Position numbers and translations under genes: made by a program. A stretch of DNA of 64,000 nucleotides, taken from positions 13,485,001 through 13,549,000 of the forward strand of contig CM073907.1 in assembly GCA_037176705.1 (NCBI GenBank), given 5' to 3'. Of the stretch, positions 34,564 through 45,760 are shown one piece after another. This DNA is from Molossus alvarezi. Lineage: Eukaryota; Chordata; Mammalia; Chiroptera; Molossidae. Numbering within the stretch: position 1 is the first letter of the stretch; every line of letters begins with the position of its first letter. The notes under the pieces are model-generated. The model was not told where the DNA came from. It made no database searches and saw only the letters and a program-made list of their open reading frames with translations.

Positions 34564-35198
34564 TAACATGTAGAAATGTTAAGAATTCATTTAGGAACTT
34601 GGGGAATACAGAATGTGAGAAGAGAATCTACTGTATTATCAACATATGAAACAACCTCACTGATGAGGTTGGAAGGGAAAGGTGTTGACCTCAGTAACCT
34701 GAGAATTAGTGGAATCTGCGACTGAAGGCAAAGTGACTGACCACAGCACTTCCTCTGCTTGGCGAAGTTGTTTCTCATAAGTGTACGCTGGTAACGTGGA
34801 AACCACGACATGTGTATACTGGAAATGCACAGTTCAAGCCTAGAAGCATTGATGTTCTAGTCACAACAGGCACTAGAATCCATACTTGAGTTTCCAAAAC
34901 CTCCGATGAAACAAACCAGGGGACAGTGCAGAAGGGTGGATTCTGTAGAAAGGATGAGCTGGGGGTCTTTTGTAAGGCCAGAGGTGAGGAAGAGCCACAC
35001 ACATATACACACACACACGCACACACACAGATGGAAGTATGCCAAAGCGACATTGGAGCCAACCCAAAGAGCATCTAATAGAACCAGCACAATTTGAACA
35101 GAATAAATAGCTTAGTATTGAGTTATAACCCAAAGTATAAAATAAATACTCATGAATCCACAAGACTATAAAAAACTGAATAAATAAAATAGGGGAGA

Positions 35199-35395
35199 GC
35201 CCAGCCAACATGGCTCAGCGGGTTCAGTGTTGTCCCAGGGACTGAGAGGTCCCGGTTTGATTCCCACTTGCAGGCTCCTTCCCCAGTTGGGGCGTGCAGG
35301 AGGCAGCCTGTCGATGTTTCTCTCTCACATCAATCAATCAATCTCTCTCTCTCTCTCCCTCCCTCCCTCCCTAAAAAAATCAATAAAACCATTTT
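35199..35395 (+). mobile_element. Ves SINE, class 2, sense, shortened
   Basis: Head AGCCCAGCCAACATGGCTC, B box GGTTTGATTCC, tail AAAATCAATAAAACC. About 20 bp around the usual GGGCACATGCCC are missing. Confidence 0.8.
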
Positions 35396-35419
35396 TTAAA
35401 ATGCCCCCGTTTCAAACTG

Positions 35420-35518
35420 GCTCTGGCCAGTTTGGCTCAGTGGTTGAGCGTTGGCCTGTGGACCAGAGAGTCCCGGGTTCAGTTCCCGCTAGGGGCACGT
35501 AACACACAACACACAAAA
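35420..35518 (+). mobile_element. short SINE: class 1 tRNA head only
   Basis: CTCTGGCCAGTTTGGCTCAG to AGTTCCCGCTAGGGGCACGT, then ACACACAACACACA and an A run. The entire non-tRNA body is absent. The same 3' junction occurs at 55321-55414. Confidence 0.8.
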
Positions 35519-36189
35519 AAAATGTAGAATAGATAAATGTCATGTGCAGGAGAATTTGAAATAATCTCTGTAGATATTTTTGTTTCAAGGAGGTGCCACA
35601 GCCGTCCTCACACAAGCGTGGGCTATGCGTGGAGACTTCCGAAGAGCACGGAGTGACCGGTGGGTGGGAGGAAAGTAACTTGACAGTGAAAAGCAGCTTG
35701 GCAGGTGCCACTACAGACAGGCTGTCAGAGCTGACAGTATGTACCTTCAGATAATGTGAAGCAAATGACTTTACCTCAGTGGTTTTCCTTCCCAAACCCA
35801 TAGCCCCAGCATAAGAGGAGAAAATAGACAAATCCCACTCGACAGTCTACAAAATACAGGACCACTTGTCCTCAAAACTGGAGGCCCATCAAAGCAAGAA
35901 AAACCTGGAAAAGTGTCCCAGTCAAGAAGATCCTAAGTAGGTCGGACAGTGGAATAAAATGTGGCATCCTCTGTGGGTTCCCAAACAGCAGTAGGACATT
36001 AGGTCAAAACAGTGGAAATCCCAATACAGTGTAGACTTCAATTAATAACAATGTGTCCACGTTGGTTAATTGTGTGACAGATATGCCCTACTAATATATG
36101 ATGTTAATAATAAGGGGTACAGAGTGTTTGGAAACCCTCTAGGCTATTGTCACCTTGTTCATAAATCTGAATCTATCCTGAAATAAGTC

Positions 36190-36208
36190 TTTGTTGTTGT
36201 TGTTGTTG
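36190..36208. repeat. (TTG)n microsatellite
   Basis: Six TTG units directly before the SINE tail at 36209. Confidence 0.85.
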
Positions 36209-36330
36209 TTAATCCTCACCCGAGGATATTTTTCCATTGATTTTTAGAGAGTGGAAGGGAGGGAGGAGGAGAGAGTGAAAGAGGAAGAGAGAGAAATATC
36301 AATATGAGATACACTGATCAATTGCCTATG
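36209..36330 (-). mobile_element. Ves SINE, class 1, antisense, head missing
   Basis: TTAATCCTCACCCGAGGAT tail is clear; similarity ends near CTGATCAATTGCC, so the tRNA head is lost. Confidence 0.75.
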
Positions 36331-36668
36331 TGAAATAACAAATGAAAAGTGAAAATTAGAAATATAAAAATCAGGAACATCAGAAATAGCAATTATGTAG
36401 GAAAAGATCATACAATACTATATAATACCTTACAAATGAAGGAATATAACATATTCAGATTGGCAAATTAAACTTCATGTAGATGTTAATTCTGCCCCAA
36501 ATTTATTTTAAAGTTTTAACGTAACAGCATTCCAAATAGTAATCCCATTGGGATTTTTTAGAAATTGTCGGTCTGATTTCAAGAAGTATATAGGATGCAA
36601 AGGTATTCTTGATGAAAATGAACAAAGTTAGACTGTATTGACAAAAGATTGAAAACTAGCTTAATGGG

Positions 36669-36914
36669 CCCTGACCGGTTTGGCTCAGCGGTTAGAGCGT
36701 CGGCCTGCGGTCCTGAGAGACCTGGATTTTGTTCCCGCTGAGGGCACGTACCTCAGTTGCAGTCTGTCCCCGGCCCTGGTTAGGTTGTGTGGGTGGCAAC
36801 CACTTGATGTGTCCCTTTCACGTTGATGTTTCGCTCGCTCTCTCTCCCCCTCCCACTCTATCTGAACAAAAAAATGGAAAAAATGTCCTCGGGTGAGGAT
36901 AGAAAAATTTAAAA
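36669..36914 (+). mobile_element. Ves SINE, class 1, sense, perfect TSD
   Basis: AACTAGCTTAATGGG at 36654-36668 repeats exactly at 36915-36929. Head CCCTGACCGGTTTGGCTCAG and tail CCTCGGGTGAGGAT are complete, so this is among the younger copies. Confidence 0.95.
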
Positions 36915-37078
36915 AACTAGCTTAATGGGGTTGAAACAGAGAGTCCACAAAAACATGAACAGAAATACTCAGTTTGTATTAATAAAGGTGCCACAGTTTC
37001 ACAATGAGGAAAAGGGGGTCTGATCTGTTCAAAAGTTGTTGCTAGGAATGTCAGACATCAACATAAACAAAATTGTTA

Positions 37079-37248
37079 AAATATGTTTTTACTGATTTTT
37101 TTGAGAGAGAGGAAGGGAGAGAGATTGAAACGTGCCTCCCACGGGGGATTGAGCCCACAACCCAGGCATGTGCCCTGACTGGCAATCGAACTGGGACCTC
37201 TCAGTCCCTGGGATGATGCTCAATCCACTCAGCCACACCAGCCAGGGT
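37079..37248 (-). mobile_element. Ves SINE, class 2, antisense, internally deleted
   Basis: TTTTTACTGATTTTTTTGAG tail to GCCACACCAGCCAGGG head; the middle (CATCGATTGGCTGCC part) is missing. ATAAACAAA flanks it. Confidence 0.85.
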
Positions 37249-37735
37249 ATAAACAAATTTTTTTACTCTTCTTAAAACCACACAGAGAAATAATTTATGG
37301 GTGCAGTGTAGACATATATGACATGGGTAAAACAGCATTTCTCTTGAGCATAGGATAGGAGGGTGTTATCACGGTTTGGATGAAAAGAACATTCCAATTG
37401 AAAACCAATAGCACTGACCATAGAGGAAAACACTGATGAATGGTTGCATCCAAATTAAAATTTTTGTTTGTCCAAAGGTGTATTCAGTGAGAGGCCAGTA
37501 TACAAAAAACATAGTGTTTATATTTGAAAAGTGAGGAAGAGGCATTTAAACAGGTACACCACAAAGGGAAGATCCATCTGGAAAATGAGCACGTGAAAAG
37601 GTTACTAGCCATGAGGGGAGATGCCATTCAAGCTATAAACACTTGCCAGAGTATATTAAAAATTTTAAATCTAACTACATGTAGTGTGTTTAGAATACTT
37701 ACAGTGTCCACTAACGTAGTCCTAGGTATATACGT

Positions 37736-38132
37736 AAAATAATATGGTATTTGTCTATCTGACTTATTTCACTTAGCATAATACTATCTTGGTTCATCTA
37801 TGCTGTTGCAAATGGTAAGATTTTATTCTTTTTTAGGGCTGAGCAATATTCCATTGTATATAGAGGGTGCGCCCCCTTCAAATGTATACACACTTTAAAA
37901 GCTGGTAGCTCAATTGATGTTTCTTGCTTTTCAGATTTAACCCATTGGAATTTATCATTATTGAAAGTTTGTATACATGTTTTGGGGGACACCCTATAGG
38001 TACCACATCTTGATCCACTCCTGTATTAATGGGCTCTTGCTTCCTTCCATATCTCCACTGTTGTAAAGAAAGCTGCAATGAGCGTGGGGGGTGCATTTAT
38101 CTTTCCCGGTTAGTGTATTGGATTTTCTGGGC
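37736..38132 (-). mobile_element. L1, antisense, interrupted by a MITE
   Basis: GACTTATTTCACTTAGCATAA, TTGGTTCATCTATGCTGTTG and GAGCAATATTCCATTGTATA are reversed L1. It continues after the MITE with TACCACATCTTGATCCACTC. Confidence 0.68.
37863..37996. mobile_element. Tc1/mariner-like MITE
   Basis: AGGGTGCGCCCCC...ATGTATACA on the left and TGTATACATG...GGGGGACACCCT on the right are imperfect terminal inverted repeats, flanked by TA. It splits an L1 motif whose halves rejoin if one TA is removed. The 134-bp element has no coding capacity. Confidence 0.72.
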
Positions 38133-38905
38133 ACTTTGCTTGTTCAGCTAACAAGCACCCCAGTTCTTTGCAGGCTCGGCCACTGAGCAGCCCTGAGCTC
38201 GCCCTATGGGTGGAGATATCCTCAGTGGGAGCAGCGTCTGGGCGGGGCCGCTCTGCGCACAGGAGTCTCAAGGCCCTACTAGCTCCGCCCTTTCCTGGGC
38301 GGGGCCGGCTTGTGCGCAGGAGCGTGCGCACGCGCACAGTGGCACTTCGGTAGTTCTGACCTCGCTCCGGCCGGGGACGGCGAGTCTGCGGGGCTGCTGA
38401 GCAGAAGCTCCCCACGTCGGCCCGCGGGAGCCGGGCTTGTGCGCACCGCCGCGTCTTGCCAGCTCCAGACTCTCTGGACAGGGCAGCCCGGCAGGTGAGC
38501 GCTGCCGTCTTTCTGTTGGCTCTGCACGCTCTTTAGGCTGCGGAGGCCCTCGTGTGCGCAGCCAGGTGCGAGCGCTGAGTCGCGAGCTGCTGCACCTGCT
38601 GGACAGGCTCCAGGTGACGCAGCTCCTGGTTTGCACGCTGTGCGGCTGGCTCTCCTGTTTCTGGGGGTGTAGCTCCAGGAGGAGTAGCTGGGGACAAGTT
38701 ATAGCCCCTTGTGGGTGGGGCCAGGGGCCCTGGATAGAGCTCCCACCCGCTGCCCAGGTTCGGGGGGAACGTCAACGGGGGGAACGTCAACGGGGGCGCT
38801 CACCTGTGCCTCCAATCCTGGGTGGTATTCTTTTCCTGAGCGCGCTGCAGAGTCCCCCACCTGCTCTCTGCCGCGACTCTCTTTTGCTTGTCCTCATTCT
38901 TTCCT
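38133..38905 (+). promoter_or_regulatory. isolated CpG-dense block; candidate promoter or solo LTR
   Basis: By hand count about 30 CpG lie within 38161-38460, while neighbours have almost none. It has GC boxes (GGGCGGGGCC at ~38250 and ~38300), an NRF1-like palindrome (TGCGCACGCGCAC at ~38326) and a good splice donor CCGGCAG/GTGAGC at ~38494. GGGGAACGTCAACG is tandemly repeated near 38763. Both sides are reversed L1. It may be an internal promoter plus first exon of the long ncRNA, or a GC-rich retroviral LTR; I could not define its ends. Confidence 0.5.
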
Positions 38906-39430
38906 TTGCTGGGTAGAAGCGTTTTAGTTGGATGGCGTCTCACTTGTGTATTTCTGCTTTTCTTGCCTTTGCTTTTGGTGTCATATCCAAAAAATAAATA
39001 CATAAATCATTGCCCACACCAACGTCAAGGTGCTTTTCCCCGTTGTGTACAGTGTCAGGTCTAACATCGACGTCTTGCGTTTATTTTGAGTTGGTTTTTT
39101 GTGTATGGTGCAACCTAGGGGTCCAGGTTCGTTGTGGGTTTCTTTTTGTTTGTTTCTGATTTTGTTTGTTTTCATATGGATATCCAGTTTCCCAGCACCG
39201 TTTGTTGAAGAGACTTTTTCCAATTTTGTACTTAAGGTACCTGTCGAAGATTAGTTGGCAGTGTATTGGAGGATTTATTTCTAGGCCCTTTGTTTCACTG
39301 GCCTGTGTGTTGGCTTCTATACAAATAGTGTACTGTTTTGATTACTAGAACTTTGTAATATAGTTTGAGGTTAGGAAGTGTGAGGCCACCAGCTTTACTA
39401 TTGTTCCTCTTTTATTATTATTTTTTCTTT

Positions 39431-39684
39431 TTTCTTTTTTTTTTTATCCTCACCCGAGGACATTTTTCCATTTTTTGTTCAGGTAGAGTGGGAGGGAGAG
39501 AGAGGAACAGAGAGAGAGAGAGAAACATCGATGTGAAAGGAACACATCTAGTGGCTGCCACCCGCACGACTGACCAGGGCCGTGGACAAACTGCAACCGA
39601 GGTACGCGCCCTTAGCGGGAACCAAACCCGGGTTTCTCAGGACCGCAGGCCGACGCTCTAACCGCTGAGCCAAACTGGCCAGGG
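39431..39684 (-). mobile_element. Ves SINE, class 1, antisense
   Basis: TATCCTCACCCGAGGAC tail to AACTGGCCAGGGC head; immediately abuts a class 2 SINE. Confidence 0.92.
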
Positions 39685-39687
39685 CTA

Positions 39688-39879
39688 TTATTTTTTCTTT
39701 ATTGATTTTTAGAGAGAGAGAGGGAGAGGGAGAGAGAACATCGATTGGCCGCCTTCTGCATGCTCCCCACTGGGGATCGGACCCACAACCTGGGTATGTA
39801 CCCTGACTGGGAATTGAACTGGTGACCTCTTGGTGCATGGGTCGATGCTCAACCAACCACTGAGCCACACTAGCTGGGC
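39688..39879 (-). mobile_element. Ves SINE, class 2, antisense
   Basis: TTTTCTTTATTGATTTTTAG tail to GAGCCACACTAGCTGGGC head, with AACC duplicated in CTCAACCAACCACTGAG. Confidence 0.9.
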
Positions 39880-39980
39880 TCCTCTTTTTTAAAAACTGTT
39901 TGGGGCCTTTTTTGGGAGGGTTTCTTATGATTTTTAGCTTTTCTTTTTCTGTTTCTGTGAAAAATGTCATTAGGATTTTG

Positions 39981-40225
39981 CTTTTTTTTTTTATAATCCT
40001 CACCCGAGGACATTTTTTCCATTTTTTGTTCAGATAGAGTGGGAGGGAGAGAGAGAAAGAGAAACATCAATGTGAAAGGGACACATCAAGTGGCTACCAC
40101 CCACACGACCCAACCAAGGTCGGGGACAAACTGCAACCGAGGTACATGCCCTTAGCGGGAACCGAACCCAGGTCTCTCTGGACTGCAGGCAGATGCTCTA
40201 ACCCCTGAGCCAAACCGGCCAGGGC
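39981..40225 (-). mobile_element. Ves SINE, class 1, antisense, perfect TSD
   Basis: TGTCATTAGGATTTTG at 39965-39980 repeats exactly at 40226-40241. Full tail and head. Confidence 0.95.
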
Positions 40226-41035
40226 TGTCATTAGGATTTTGATAGAGATTGCATTGAATTTGGAGTTCTATTTGGGTCACATGGACATTTTAGCAATATG
40301 AATTCTCTCAACTCGTTAGTGAAAGACACGTTTTCATATAATTGTGTCATCTTCAGTTTCTGTCATCTGTGTTTTACAGTTTCCAGTATACAGGTTTTTT
40401 ATTTCCTCGGTTAGGGTTACCCCTGTGCATTTTATTACTTTAGGTGCTGTTGTCAATGAGATAGTTTTACTCATTACTTTTATGGAAAGCTCATTGTGTA
40501 GGGAAACAGCTGATTTTTCTATGTTGATTTTGTATTCTTCAACTTGACTGAGTTCCCTTATTAGTTTTAACAGGTTTTGTTTTTTTGTTTTTATGGTGGA
40601 GTCTTTAGGAGTTTTTACAGGTAGATTGTGTTATCCGCCTGCAGAGACTTTTTAAATTCTTCTTTTGTAATTTGGATGCCTTTTATTTTTTCTTCTGGGC
40701 CGATCACTGTGAATAGAATTTCCGGTACTATGTTGAGTAGAAGCGTCAGAGTTGGCATCCTTGTCTTGTTGCTGATGATAGAGGAAACGCTTTAAGTGTT
40801 TCTTTCACCTTTGAGTATGATGGGTTTGCCAAATATGTCCTTAATTATGTTGAGGAAATGTGTTCTATGCCTGGTTTGTTGAGTGTCTTTATCATGAAAG
40901 GATGAAGAATACTTTCAAATGCTTTTTCTGCATCTGAGATGAACATATAACTTCTGGCCTTTAGTCTGTTAATGTGCTGTATCACGTTAATCGATTTGCA
41001 TATATTGAAATATCCTGGCATCCCAGGGGTAAATC

Positions 41036-41289
41036 TTTTTTTTTTTTTTTTATCCTCACCCGAGGATATTTTTCCATTTTTCGTACAGATAGAGTGGGAG
41101 GGAGAGAGAGGAAGGGAAAGAGAGAGAGAAACATCGACGTGAAGGAAGACATCGAGTGGCTGCCACCCACATGACCAACCAGGGCCGGGGACAAACTGCA
41201 ACCGAAGTACGTGCCCTTAGCGGGAACCGAACCCGGGTCTCTCCGGACCGCAGGCCAACGCTCTAACCGCTGAGCCAAACCGGCCAGGG
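41036..41289 (-). mobile_element. Ves SINE, class 1, antisense
   Basis: Full element; CCCAGGGGTAAATC and CCCAGGGATAAATC flank it. Confidence 0.94.
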
Positions 41290-42493
41290 CCCAGGGATAA
41301 ATCATATTTGATCATAGTGTATAATAGTATGACACTTTTACGTTGCTGTTGAATTTTATTTTCTAGTGTATTGTTGAGGATATTTGCATCGATATTCATA
41401 AGGGATAATAGCCTGTAGTTTTTATTTCTTGTCATGTCTCTGTCTAGCTCTGGTGTCAGGGGAATTTTGTCCTCATAAAATAAGTACAGGACTGTTATCC
41501 CTTCTTCACATTTTTTAGGAGAGTTTGAGAAGAATGGTGTGTATTCTTTTTTAAATATTTGGTAGGATTCACCAGTAATGTCATCTTGTCTTGGGCTTTT
41601 CTTTTGGGGGAGGTTTTTTATTACTGAGTCAATTTCTGATTTATTATTGGCTGTTCAGATTATTAAATTATTTTCTAATGATTAATTTTTGGTAGGTTGT
41701 ATGTTTCTAGGAATTTATGCATTCTAGGTTGTCCAATTTGTTGTATAATTTTTTATAGTATCCTATAATCATATGTATTTTGGTGGTAATGTCTCCTCTT
41801 TTATTTATAATTTTATTTAAGCTTTCTCTATTTTTTCTTAGCTAATCTAGACAAACTATTCAGTTTGTCAGTTATGTTCATTTTTCCCCTAAATCACCTC
41901 GTATATTTTACGTTCTCTATAGTTTCTATTTCATTTGTTTCTGCTCTGATCTTTATTATTTCCTCCCCTCAGCTTTTTTAAATTCCTTGAGGTGTAAAGA
42001 AAGGTGATTTGAGATCTTCCCTTTTCCTTAATGTAGACATTTATTGCTATAAACTTCCCTCTTAGAACTGCTTTTGCTGAATCTCATAAATTTTGGTATG
42101 TTGTTTTTCCATTTTTATCTGTCTCAAGATATTTTTTATTTCTCTTTTGATTTCTTCATTGATCCATTAGTGGCTCAGAAGAGCATTTTTAAAAAGTCCT
42201 CCATATTTGTGATTTTTTTCAAACATTTTTTCCCTGTTAATTGATTTCTGGTTTCATACCATTGTGGTAAGAAAAGACACATGATGATCTCAGTAATCTT
42301 GAATCTGTTACAGCATGCTTTGTGGCCTAACAGATGATCTATCCTGGATAATATTCCATGTGTATTTGAGAAGACTATGTTCTGAAGATGTTGGACAGAA
42401 TGTCCTATATGTACTTGTTAGGCACATCTGGTCTTTCTAATTTTCTGTTCAGATTATCTACCCTTTATTAAAAGTGGCTTTAAAACCAGCTAC

Positions 42494-42736
42494 ACCCTGA
42501 CTGCTTTGGCTCAGTGGATAGAGCATCAGCCCATGGACCAAAGAGTCCCAGGTTCGATTCCAACCGAGGGCATGTACCTCGGTTGCGGTTTGTCCCCGGC
42601 CCTGGTTGGGGTTGTGTGGGTGGCAGCCAGTAGATATGTCTCCCTCACATGATGTTTCTCTGTCTCTCTCCCTCCCCTCCCTTCCTCCTACTCTATCTGA
42701 AAATAAATGGAAAAATATCCTCAGGTGAGGAATAAA
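42494..42736 (+). mobile_element. Ves SINE, class 1, sense
   Basis: CCCTGACTGCTTTGGCTCAG head, CCTCAGGTGAGGAATAAAAA tail. Confidence 0.92.
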
Positions 42737-43364
42737 AAACAAAAAAAACCAGGCACTGTTTGTTCCTCTGTTGTTTTTTAGTGTTCTGCTATCAGTGTTT
42801 GCTGTATTTATCAGCATTCCCGGATGTTGGGTGCACATATATTTATAATTGTTATATAGTCTTGATGAATAGGCGCTTTTATCATTATATGTCTCTTGGT
42901 AACTGTGTTTGTCTTAAAGTCCATTTTGTCAGATGTAAGTAGAGTCATTTCTGCTCTCTTTGGTTATCAATAGCATGAAATAACTCACTTTCAGTTTATG
43001 TAAGTCAAATCCAAGATGAATCTCTCAGAGACCGGATGTGGTAGGGTCTTGTTATTTTATCCATTTAATAGCTCAGTCCTTTTAATTTATGGATTTAATT
43101 TATTTAAATTGAAAGTAATGGTTGACAGCTGAGGACTTACTAGTGACATTGTATTATTTGTTCTCTGATTCATACTTGTTTTTTCTTCCTGTCTTTGTGA
43201 TGATTTTCTGTAGTTTATGGCTTGTTTTCTCTTCAGCTTCTGTGTATCTGCTATAGGGTTTTTCTTTGTGTGTATCATGAGGCTTGCGTCGAGTCACTTA
43301 TAGTTACATGTCTAATTTAAGCCTGTAACAGCATACCTTCCGTTGCATATAAAAAGTGCTACAC

Positions 43365-43594
43365 TTTAATTATTTACTTTTGCATTTATCTTTAGACAGA
43401 ACGGGAAGGAGAGAGGGAGGAGGGAAGAGAGAAACATCGACGTGAAAGGGACACAATGAGTGGCTGCCAGCCACACAACCCAACCAGGGCCGGGGACAAA
43501 CTGCAACCGAGGCACATGCCCTTAGCGGGAACCAAACCCAGGACTCTCCGGCCCACGGGCCAATGTTCTAACCACTGAGCAAAAGTGGCCAGGG
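43365..43594 (-). mobile_element. Ves SINE, class 1, antisense, tail-truncated
   Basis: Begins at ATTTATCTTTAGACAGAACG without CTCACCCGAGG; ends AAAAGTGGCCAGGGC. AAAAGTGCTACACTTT flanks both sides. Confidence 0.9.
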
Positions 43595-43659
43595 CAAAAG
43601 TGCTACACTTTTACTTACTCCTCCCCACACTTTTTATTATTAATGTTAGAGTTTATTTC

Positions 43660-43870
43660 TTTTTTATTTTTATATTAATTTATTTTTGTTACAGATGTTT
43701 CTCCTTTTCTTCCCCATTGACACCCTCCTCCCCATCCCCCCACCCCATCCCCAGCTTTGTGGTCCATGTCTATTGGTTATGCGTGCATTCATGTAAGTTC
43801 TGTGGTTTATCTCTTTCCTCCCCCCACCATCCCCTCTTCTGAGGGTTGGAGTTTCTTTTCTAAAAAAATT
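43660..43870 (-). mobile_element. young L1 3' UTR, antisense
   Basis: TTTATTTTTGTTACAGATGTT and CCCCATTGACACCCTC are the reverse of the 3' end of the full-length L1 at 49445-55848, so it belongs to that family. Confidence 0.62.
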
Positions 43871-44177
43871 TTTTTGAATGCATTAAAAATTCTTTGTGGT
43901 GATAGTTATTCTTAATACTTTTCTTTTACACTAGGGTTAAAGTGATCAGTGTGCCATCACACAGTAATGCATCATTCTGTGTTCATCTACATAGAGTTGA
44001 CCATTGAACAACACAGGTTTGAACTCTGCACGTCCACTTATTTGTGGATTTTTAAAATCTGTATTGTCCAAGGGTCAACTGTATTTACCGTTACCAGAGA
44101 GATTTACATTTCATATGCTTTTGTGTCTCTTTAGTGTTTATTCATTTCAATTTGAAGACCCCCCCTTTTTTCATTTG

Positions 44178-44422
44178 TTTTGTTTTTTTTATCCTCTCCT
44201 GAGGACATTTTTCCATTTTTTTGTTCAGATAGAGTGGGAGGGAGAGAGAGGAAGAGAGAGAAACATTGATGTGAAAGGGACACATCAAGTGGCTGCCACC
44301 CGCACGACCAACCAGGGCCGGGGACAAACTGCAACTGAGGTACATGCCCTTAGCGGGAACCAAACCCGGGTCTCCCTGAACCACAGGCCAACGCTCTAAC
44401 CACTGAGCCAAACTGGGCAGGG
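44178..44422 (-). mobile_element. Ves SINE, class 1, antisense
   Basis: TATCCTCTCCTGAGGAC tail to GAGCCAAACTGGGCAGGGC head. Confidence 0.92.
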
Positions 44423-44820
44423 CAAAGAACCCCCTTAAACACTTCTTGTAAAGCAGGTTTACTGGTGACAGAATCTCAGAAAGTCTTTCCCACTCCTTTA
44501 TTTTTAAAGGACAGTTTTTCCAGGTTTAATTGTTTTGGTTGGCAAGGTTTTGTGTGTGTGTGTGTTTAATTTCAGTATTTTTCCCTTTTTATTCTGGCCT
44601 GCAAGATTTCTGGTGAGAAATCCACTTGTCTTATCAGAGTTCCCTTATATGTGATAAGTGGCTTATTTCTTGCTGCTTTCAAAATCCTCTTTTCTTTGAC
44701 TTTGATAATTTAATTTTAATGCATCTTGGTATAGCCCTCTTTTGATTCAATCTGTTTAGAGGCTTTTGGGCTTCATGAATGCATTTCTCCCCCAAATTTG
44801 AAAGATTCTGTAGCCTTTCT
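44423..44820 (-). mobile_element. L1 5' region, antisense
   Basis: TCTGGCCTGCAAGATTTCTG and GAGAAATCCACTTGTCTTATC are common in reversed L1 5' sequence. It probably continues the L1 at 38906. Confidence 0.42.
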
Positions 44821-45508
44821 TTCTTTCTTTAAATTTTTAATTTTTTTCAATTTGTTTACATTCAGTATTATTTTGCATTCATTTTAGGTGTACAGCATAG
44901 TGGTTAGACAATCATATATTTTACAAAGTGGTCCCCCCCCGATATTTCCAGTACCCAACTGGCACCATACATAGTTATTATAATATAATTGATTATATGT
45001 CCTGTGCTGTAATTTACTTCCCTGTGACTGTTCTGTAACTACCAATTTGTACTTCTTAATCCCTTCACCTTTTACACTCTGTCTGAATTGCCCTCCACTC
45101 TGGTAACCGTCAGTCTGTTCTCTGTATCTAGGAGTCTGTTTCTATTTTGTTTGTTTATTTTGTTCTTTTGAGTCCAGATACAGTGAAATAATATGGTGTT
45201 TGCCTTTCTTTGTCTGGCTTATTTCACATAGTATAATACCTTCTAGGTCCATCCATGCTGTTGTAAAAGGTAAGATTTTATTCTTTTTTATGGCCGAGTA
45301 GTATTCCATTGTGTATAAGTACCACAACTTTTTTATCCACCTGTTTGTTAACGGACACTTGGTTTGCTTCCATATGTTGGCTATTGTAAATAATGCTGCA
45401 GTGATCATGGGGGTGCATATATTCTTTCAGATAAGTCATTTGGATTTCTTAGGATATAAACCCAGAAGTAGAATTGCTGGGTCATAAGGCAGTTTTTTTA
45501 AATTTTTT

Positions 45509-45760
45509 TTTTTTTTAATCCTCACCAGAGGACATTTTTCCATTTTTTGTTCAGGTAGAGTGGGAGGGAGAGAGAGGAACAGAGAGAGAGAGAGAGAGAA
45601 ACATCGATGTGAAAGGAGCACATCGAGTGGCTGCCACCCGCACAACTGACCAGGGCTGGGGACAAACTGCAACCGAGGAACGCGCCCTTAGCGGGAACCG
45701 AACCCGGGTCTCTCAGGACCACCGGCCAATGCTCTAACCGCTGAACCAAACCAGCCAGGG
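45509..45760 (-). mobile_element. Ves SINE, class 1, antisense
   Basis: AATCCTCACCAGAGGAC tail to AACCAGCCAGGGC head. GCAGTTTTTTTAAATTTTT occurs on both sides. Confidence 0.94.

Larger units (their letters stand above)
29230..36190 (+). mobile_element. ancient L1, sense, heavily interrupted
   Basis: Pieces in L1 order: ORF2 5' part at ~30380 (AAGACACAGGGATCATCGGA, GGATAAAACAAGACCAGACTC), reverse-transcriptase part at ~31740-32180 (GTGGAATTCATTCCAGGGGT, TTTGACAAAACCCAACACCC), 3' ORF2 part at ~33000-34110. An old mammalian L1 3' UTR follows at 34564-35198 and 35521-36190 (GTCTACAAAATACAGGACCA, GGACATTAGGTCAAAACAG). All frames are broken. Four or five SINEs and a young L1 tail sit inside. I may have joined more than one L1. 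Confidence 0.65.
36331..37735 (+). mobile_element. ancient L1 ORF2 3' part, sense
   Basis: AACTCAGTGAGAGGCC-like and AATGAGCACGTGAAAAGG stretches match the 3' end of L1 ORF2. Two SINEs are inserted. No frame is open. Confidence 0.5.
38906..43350 (-). mobile_element. L1 ORF2, antisense, SINE-interrupted
   Basis: Reversed L1 from TTTTGGTGTCATATCC through CCAGCACCGTTTGTTGAAGA, ATTGCATTGAATTTG, AGATGAACATATAAC, GGTTCGTCTATTGTG-like and CTTGTTGCTGATG motifs. Five Ves SINEs sit inside. Frames are broken throughout. Confidence 0.72.

Noticed and set aside
38437..38916. 159-codon open frame in the CpG block
   Set aside because: GC-rich sequence gives few stops by chance in all frames; no domain seen and several frames are open at once.
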